Shown: piece by piece, positions 13,701 through 22,600 of the stretch
How the letters are laid out: every line of letters starts with the position of its first letter
Position numbering within the stretch: position 1 is the stretch's first letter
Origin: Melitaea cinxia
Taxonomy: Eukaryota; Arthropoda; Insecta; Lepidoptera; Nymphalidae
Length of the DNA: 64,000 nucleotides
Assembly (NCBI RefSeq): GCF_905220565.1
Contig: NC_059406.1
Span: 9,062,001-9,126,000, forward strand
Direction: 5' to 3'
Notes under the pieces: model-generated
Seen by the model: the letters and a program-made list of their open reading frames with translations, nothing else
Told to the model about the DNA's origin: nothing
Databases searched by the model: none
Translations under genes and position numbers: made by a program

Positions 13701-16700
13701 ACATAGCAGAACAATTAATGCGTTACATTTGTAATAACCAAGAATAATAAATACCATGTACTTTGTATCCTAAATAAGTGAGGTTAATAAAATGATCAAT
13801 AATAAATATTTTTATAACTTTTTGAACGAAATTAGCAACTCCAAAACTTTCTATGACCTTAAAGTGTTCTGGTGGTTTTGGGTGTATTATATTTTTGATC
13901 TTGAAAGTTTCCTTTTAACGTATTTATGAGATGTAGAGTATGTAGATTGTAGACATACTCGTAAATATATTTTACCCTCATTTTCCTCGAAAACTAAAAA
14001 GCCAATTACAATGTCGTTTAGACACAATAACACTTATTAACCATTTATTTTCTTATAAATAACTTTAGGTATAGATGTTTAGTGGTTTTGATAAGAAAAG
14101 AGTATGTAAAAATTTGAAAGACACCTATAGTTATGTTATATTAAAATCGAGGTCAGACATAAGCAAAATAGTAACTTAAAATACATTTTAACAGATGACT
14201 CAAGCAGTGATCGCTCTGATGACGAAGATGACCATAAGGAAACCCAATTAAATGACGGTAGAAACGGCTATCCCCGTCTCGTTCTAACAGCGGAAGAGAG
14301 GCGGTTGCTAGCAAAGGAGGGAATAACACTACCGACTAGCTACCCACTAACGAAACACGAAGAGAGGGAATTAAAGAGGATCAGGCGCAAAATACGCAAC
14401 AAAATCTCCGCTCAAGATTCCCGTAAACGCAAGAAGGAGTACGTCGACGGATTGGAGGATAGGTAATTAAATAAATTATAGAACTAACGTCTGATAAGAT
14501 TTTATATGCTGCCCAAAATGTAGAACAGTCCGATTGGGAAAGTGCCTCGACTTTATAGTCAAGTAGCGTTCTGTCCCTGTGGTATGTAAGGTAGTCTGAG
14601 CCCTTGAAGAAAAATGGGTGTAGAGTCAGCAACGCGCTTACTATGCTTCTGGTGCTGCAGGCGTTCATAGACTAAATTCATAGGGTAACTTCTTACCATC
14701 AAACAGGCCGTAAGCTTATTTGCTACCCTATTCGTATAAAAAGTCTCTTGTTTTCATTCTTGTTAGAAGAAGAATTGTCATCTAATGTTAAGTGATAACC
14801 ACGTACTAAACATTCATAAATCATTTTTTTCCAACGAACTATGAAGTAGGTAGTTATCCTAGGTCAAAGGTGGGGAAAGGGGTAGTATAACCAATTGGTT
14901 ATAGCATTACTATAACACAGCGATAGGTAAAGAATGTAATAAAATTAGTTCCTCGTTTTATAGTTTGATTGTTTTTTTTTTAATTTCTTCAGATTAAGTA
15001 TCGCAAATTGATTAGATTAGAGAATTGTGTCTATCGTGTTCAATACAGTTTTTTTTTATCTGTTACTATGAGATAAGTATAGGAAGGGAAGGACATTAGG
15101 TAAGGATATATCTAATTATCTATATCTGTATGGCACAGAAGCTTTATTTTTTAATAACGAGTTGTTCAAATGCTCAATAATGTGGCATATTAACCTAACT
15201 TATTTAATAAAAGTCTATGACTTGATTTTTTTGGATAAAAAATTACATAAAATATCCCACTAAAATTGTTACGTTATTCTTCGACATATTAGTCTCGCTA
15301 TATGTTATATTTTTGGAAATTATACAATGATTAATTTCCTTTTAAACACTTTTGTTTTTTAATATTTTCATCTGTTTTTTTTTTCTGTTAAATTAGAAAG
15401 TATATTGCATCATTTGCACCTGAGTCACAGAACTCGCAGACCAACAAATAATAAACACGTCGATACAAACCACGTTGACAAACGATGATTCATTCGAATG
15501 GTTGTTTTATAAAAAATAACGTTAGGGTTTTCCTTAAACACATCTTATGCTTGTATAGATTAGTTTCCTTCAAATTGATAATAGAAAATCGGTCCACACG
15601 GTCAAAAGTTCTGATGTAACATACATAAAAAAAAATACAGTCGAATTGAGAACCTCCTCCTTTTTTGGAAGTCTGTTAATAAAACTGTTTAAATTTTAGT
15701 AATGTATAAATAATATTCATACGGTCACAGCCATGGATTGTACCTGTTGCGCTGGCGGTTGCGGGTTCGATCCCCACACATGACAAACATTTGTATTGGC
15801 CATACAGGTGTTTGCCGTGGTCTGGGCGTTTGTGCAGTTCTTGTGGGTCTCCCCACCGTGCCTCGGAGAGCATGTTAAGCCGTCGGTCCCGGTTGTTATC
15901 ATATACACTTGAGAGCGATCGTTACTCATAGTAGGGAATATATCCGCCAACCCGCATTGGAGCAGCGTGGTGGATTAAGCTCTGATCCTTCTCCTACATG
16001 GGGAGAGAGGCCTATGCTCAGTAGTGGGATATTAGAGGCTGAAGCGTAAATAATATTCGTCATTTGATGTAGCACGAGTCCGACTATTATGATGCCGATG
16101 AGCTAATATGGCGTCATAATTACAGTACCTATACAATTTAAATTAAAACACATTTATTAAAGATATACGAAAAAATTATGTAACTACGTATACTATGTGA
16201 AATAATTACTATTTATGTTTTTCGTTTCAAATTTAAAATTTAGTAAAAATGTAAATTGAGTATAAAATGGGTGATTTAATCACTAATCAGAAAAAGCTAA
16301 GATCAGATACACTATAAAGAAAATATTTAAAAACCTTAAAGGAACAACCTTTCAGTAATATAACGCATAAAAAATCTAACGTAATATTATTTCTGACAGA
16401 GTCAAACAGTGCACCGCAGAAAACCAGACGCTTATCAGGCGAATAAAAATACTGCAGTCTCAGAACCATTCCCTAACGCAACAGTTGAAGAGATTACAGG
16501 TAAAATTTGACTTTATTTCTTTTTACGGAGTTTTAATAAACCTTTTTTCAATGAGACGTGATTATAAGTCTAATATGGAGTCCATCGTTTTTTTTTAGTT
16601 CTAGTAGGGACGGAAATGCGTATAGTAGTTAGTAGTAAACGATGTAGACTTCAATATTATTTTAAATGTACTATTTCGTTACCTCTACAGTTATTTTTAT

Positions 16701-16875
16701 CGTTTATCTTGATTTAATAAATCAACTTATCTGTTTATAAACTTTATACATACATGTTATCATCGCCATGTTGACAGAAAAACACAATTTTATACATTAT
16801 ATTTTTTTTTCTTTTTTAATATTTTATTTAAATTCACTTATAAAACGTATCTTATAATACAAGAACTAATGAGTA

Positions 16876-16926
<51 letters not shown>

Positions 16927-19656
16927 TACTTTATTGCACATTTAAATAAAGAAAAAAATTTACATTACAAGCAATTATACCTAGTAACAAATTGTAGGCC
17001 AGGCAATCTTATTCCTAGAAAGCAATCTCTTCCAGACAACCTAATAATGAAAGGGATATTGATTTTAATAAGTAAAAGAAAAAAAAATAGAATATATAAC
17101 AATTATATACTCGTATACATATACACTATACACATACGTACGCATTAAAAAATAAATAAATATAAACATTTACATACACATTAATATATAAATACAGTAA
17201 TCATATAATATATAGCTTCATGGCCAATTTAGTGATATTTTATCAATTGAATGTAGTGAGTTTAAAATAATTTATAGACTGCGGTAATATGCTTTCGAAT
17301 GCTTCTTAAATAGCAACAAATTTTGAGCTCGTCTTATGGCCACAGGTAAGTCGTTCCATAGCAAAACGGCTTGCACAGCAAAAGAGTCTTTATAAAAGTT
17401 ATAAAATATGAATTAAATTAAAAAATTCCAAAACAATACAAACGTGCTTAACATTATACTCGTTCGTTAAATGAAGCCTGATGTTTGTTTTCGTCAATGC
17501 AGTCAAATGCTAAATTTACAGTGCAGTTTTAAAATAATTTCTTTCGTAGCTAATGAAAGAAAACTTTAGTAAACGACTAATACGCAAGAAATACACGAAT
17601 GACCGAAAAACCAACTAACTGCTTGCAGCTCTGTTCAAGAAAGGAAACATTTTCTATTAAATAATAAAAAAAAAGAAACCGTCAACTAATAAGAAGATTC
17701 CAAAATATTTCATGTACATATTTTGTAACTGTGAGTAAGAAAATATTCCTGTAAAGCCGCTTCTAAACTTTGGCTAACACATTGTGTTCGCGCATTGGGT
17801 CAACAAGTACAGACCCACTTGGCGTATTACTGTAATACAGTTTGAGTAAGCGTTCGACACCAGATCTACAAGCCAAAATGGTAGTTTCTTATTACCACAT
17901 CTATTACATAGGAACCGTAATATTTATAATATTTTTAAAGTTCTAGCTAATACCTGCCTAATTTAACAGTTTTTATGATTTTGTACATAGTTTATAGGAT
18001 GGATGTTCGACTCCTAACTGCGTTCACGCAAATGGGGGGTTCCGTAGGTGTAATAGATCACCTACCGCGTGAAAAAACTTACTAGCCCTTTTTAAATTTG
18101 ACTTTGTTTAAATAGACAAGCTACTATGATAAACTCGTTCTAAAAGCAGAAATCTGTGCTGTTAAGCAATTTTGTAAAATAATTTATATTGTTTAATAAT
18201 ATTAAGTTAACAAACTAATATTAAGTTAACGAAAAAAGAGAATTAGTCTGCTATGTATTAAAGTATATCTATATACACATTACACAAAATATGCGGTATA
18301 TTTTATCCGTAAAACGTTAAATTAAAGTTGCAGTTCAGCGCTCATTATCTCCACTAAAACTCAGCGGTGCCCTCATCGTCATATCGGGGCGCCACGGGAT
18401 CGCTTTCGCACGCTACCGTGACGCCCCGACCGGGTTGGCCCGCCTTCGTCTGTAGTACGCCCGCGGGCACTACGAGCGCTTTATCGTCCCGGTGGCGAGA
18501 GAATGGTGCCCTTCGAGTATTGCGAGCAGGCTTGCCAGAAAGTTTTGATTCAAGTCGCTCCATCTATGATCGAAAGTCGCAAAATATTCTTAGCAGTCGC
18601 CCAATGAAAGTTTGAAAATACACTAGCATCTGTCTGTCAGTTTTTTTATGACAGTCTATCATAACAGACTCGAAATTAAAAATTATTTATTTATAATATT
18701 ATTAAATTACATGATGTCCCAAGATACAAAAGATAAAATAAAAGATACAGATAAAATATATTGACTCAATTTCAAAATTAAAGGAAACTTATTGGGACAT
18801 TAAAAAAAAAAAAAAACAATATTTTTTGTAACGGTTTTTGTACTTTTAACTTGTTGCCAACGCTGAGGATTAAAAAGAGTCTAATTTGCGACTTGTCGCC
18901 CAAACTTAAAAAAAGGAGCGTATCCATGAAAAAAATCGCCCAATTCGCGACGAATCGCCCCATCTGGCAACACTGAACTGAGGTAGGGCACAGCAGGAAT
19001 TTCCTGCTCAAAGTATAGAGCAGCCCGACTGGGGTAGTACCTCGACCTTACAGAAGATCACAGCTAAACAATACTGTTTTCAAGCAGTATTGTGTTCCTG
19101 TTGGTGAGTAAGGTGACCAGAGCTTCTGGGGGGATTGGGGATTGGGTCGGCAACGCGCTTGCGATGCTTCTGGTGTTGCAGGCGTCTATAAGCTACGGTA
19201 ATCGCTTACCATCAGGTGAGCCGTACGCTTGTTTGCCGACCTTATGACATAAAAAAAAAAACTGATTGCGAGTGAAGAAGCGCATACCGGCGTCCCCTTG
19301 CCCCGGTCGTGTCCACGCCGAGCTCGCCCGCTAACGCGCGCCCCCTACCGCAGAGCGTGCTGACGGGCGCGGCGGGCGGCGGCAAGGCGCAGCCGGCCAC
19401 GTGCCTGCTGGTGCTGCTGCTGTCCGTGGCGCTGGTGGCGCTGCCCTCCGTGCGCGACCGCCGCGCGCCGCACGCGCACGCACACGCGCCCGCCTCCTCG
19501 CCGCTCGCCATCACGCGCGCGCTGCTCTCCGCCACCAACAGTGAGTACATTCCTATACCTATTGTTTTCTATTACGCTTACGCGAATTTCGCTCATTATA
19601 ATGAAACTACTTTTTAACTGACTTCAAAAAAAGGAGGAAGTTACCGAATTCGACTG

Positions 19657-19688
<32 letters not shown>

Positions 19689-22600
19689 ATATATATATTT
19701 TATGTATGTTCGCGGATAACTCCGTCGTTTATAAAACGATTTTGATAATTCTTTTTTTTGGAAAGGAGATATCCCTAGTTTGGTTCCATAATAAGGAAAC
19801 CAGGATCTGATGACGGGATCCCAGAGAAATCGAAATAAACTCGAAAATCCGCATAGTTTTTACTGGGTGTACCGATTTTGATGATTTTTAATTTAATCGA
19901 AAGCCGATGTTTATCATGTGGTCACATGTAAATTTCATCGAGATCTGATTACAACTTTTGGAGTAATCTTTGATGATGCGTATTTACTTGACTATTTTTT
20001 CGTCTACCTACATATTACTTGTCGATATAATTGATTGAAGTCGGTTTTTCTTCGTTTGCCTGCAAACATAATTATTAGGATTATATATCACGGTTTATTA
20101 GATTTTTTACATACCCGACGTTTCGGATACTTTACAGCAACCGTGGTCACGGGAGGACTTGTAAGGGCCACTTATAATTTAGCTCAGGTAGGGCAGAGCA
20201 GGAAATATCCTGCTCAAAATCTGGATTAGCTCGACTGGGGCAATACCTCGACCTTACAGAAAATAACCGCTCAATAATAAAAAATATTTTAAGCAATTAT
20301 TGAGTTCTTAATTATTTTACTATTTCATAGACAAAATCGTACGTCTACTTATACGTACTATGAATTGAAAATGTTGCAATCTAAGTAATATAGTCTATTT
20401 GTATTGTTTGTATGTTGTAGTCAATAGTCTATTTGTATAACTTTTATATTATTCTATTGGTACTGCTATAACTTTATAGAATTCATCGCAAAAGTTCGAG
20501 GCACACATTCGCAGTACACTGTTAAAAACAAAGACATAATTTACAATTTTCTGTTCTTAAAGACTTAAAAGAAAAATATATGCAGGTATTTTTTTACGTA
20601 AATATGATGAAATCGTTACGATTACTGTCTCACAACCATTTTTGCCATTAGTCTAAAGAGTAATATTTTATTGAAATCATAATTTTTACGTGATATAAAA
20701 GATTTTTACTTCATTTAAAAGTAAATTTAAAAAAAAAACAATAGATTTATGTAACGAATAGAAATAGTGTAGCTCGAATTACGTAAATGAAAGTTTACCT
20801 GACAAGCTAAGCGTGACGACTGGATCAACTTTATTTGGATTTTAAGTTTTTGTTGTTTCGAGTGTTATTTAATATAACATATTTTATCGTAATCCAATAC
20901 TTGTTATTATCCCACTGCTGGGCAAAGGCCTATTCTATTAATTAATATTATGTTTGCTTAATAGTAGAAACACTTTTAGGCAATACCGTGTGGACGCGGG
21001 AATAACCTTAATATGATAAACAAGCAAAATATTATATATCTAGTAAAATAAGACTTATGTAAGCAAACAGAAAAATGATTTATCGCAGTCTCAAAATATT
21101 ATATTTACTAAAGTATAACGTGGTGACTTCTTTTAACTTATAAAAATATTTTTGAAAACGAAATACAAAGTACTTTTAATTTTTATTTGTCATGATTTCT
21201 AGTTGTCTAGATGTTAACTCATATTTACCCTGTATTGTTATTGAAAACAAGTTTTTGTCGGATTCGTTGTAATTGTTGGATAGGGTGGGTGGGTTAGGTG
21301 TACAAAATCGGCTTAATAATAGAAATATTTAAAAATCGAAGAGAATATAACTTCAAGATAATTAATTGGCCGTAACTGGGCGACCAGAGCGAAATACATC
21401 TTTGACATCAAAATTTCTTGACTGAAAACTGACTTTTTTAAAGTAAGACTTTAAAATGTACCGAATTTCTTCGATGGATGCCCCATTTTGGCGGAAGAAA
21501 AACATATATAAATAAAGTGGCGGGAAACAGTTTTTAACTTTCATGGTCTCAAAACCAGTTAGAACCAAAAATATTTTAATGTAACTTTTGATTAGAAAAT
21601 ACGAAAAGACTTGACCGACCTATTATTAAAACCAATATATATAACGTTCAAAGTAATAATGATTAATATTTATTATCTTAATGATTGTTTTTTTTTTTTT
21701 CAGCGATGGCTCTAGACGAAACTGTAATAGATGATGGTGAATTCAACATGGACGAGCTGATCACTTTCAACCGCGCTAACTCCGATCACGATTACCAAGT
21801 GGTGAAGAGCTCAGAGAGCAAGCTTCCCGGTGGCTACGTCGATTTGCCTATAGGTATAAATATCATATTATATATCATATTCTAAACATTTTTTGAATAT
21901 CATATCAAAAATTGACCGCTCCAGCGGGGTTCGAACCCGCGTTTCCGACTGACCGTGTCGGCGCTCTAGCCAATTAAGCTATGGAACGATGTACCCACTA
22001 GATCGAAATTTTTGATATGATGATTTTTATATTCGGTTCAAGCGAAACGCTGGAGTGGTCAATTTTTGTTATGATATTCAAAAAAATGTTTAGAATTCCT
22101 AATGTGTGGGTAACACAAAAATAAAATCGTACATATATCATATTATTAGACGATCTACGTAAGTATGCTGGTTAAGGTAGAATTTTATGCCACGTAAAAA
22201 AAAGGACTGTGGAAAACCGGGATGTTTGACGCGATAACTACGCGAAAGTCTATACTCAGCAATACAATAGGCTGAAGAAAAAAGAGAGAAATCATTTTAT
22301 TTGTGTTTGACGTGTACTCAATTCTACGTATGTGTTTGTGAGCTGCTCCTATATTTACGATTGCTTGCGTTTTTATAGGTATTGTAACACGTTAATTTCT
22401 AAAGCTTGGCTGTGGGTGCAGTATATAATATAGCCACCCCCTCTCTTCCCGTGGGTGTCGTAAGAGGCGACTAAGGGATAACGCAGTTCCACTATCACCT
22501 TGGAACTGTTAAGCCGACCGATGGCGGGATAACCGTCCAACTGTTGGCTTCCAAATACGCAGGCCGAACATGGGCAACAGCGTCTTCGGTGCGACAAAGC

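Larger units (their letters stand above)
14463..16399 (+). other. CREB3-like intron with SINEs
   Basis: Contains a family-A SINE (14501-14735), a family-D right end (15588-15675, followed by TTAA at 15676) and a full family-B SINE (15719-16046). The stretch 14740-15585 is AT-rich with no feature seen. Confidence 0.6.
16500..19353 (+). other. CREB3-like intron
   Basis: Holds a reverse-strand LINE tail with its (TAA)n microsatellite (16867-17402), a family-C repeat fragment (18000-18125), an unexplained GC-rich block (18355-18600) and a family-A SINE (18976-19260). The stretch 17410-17990 has no feature I can support. Confidence 0.6.
19541..21703 (+). other. CREB3-like intron
   Basis: Holds a family-D element (19618-20055), a family-A SINE fragment (20182-20310) and a mariner-like remnant (21362-21568). 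The stretch 20310-21360 is AT-rich apart from a short family-B scrap near 20910. Confidence 0.6.

Noticed and set aside
16867..16925. (TAA)n run as an independent microsatellite
   Set aside because: It sits exactly at the 3' end of a reverse-strand LINE and is better explained as that element's tail.
19242..19617. Long open frames on the - strand and in other frames over the GC-rich CREB3-like exon
   Set aside because: They are shadows produced by high GC, where stop codons are rare; only the + frame joins its neighbours and encodes the expected membrane segment.
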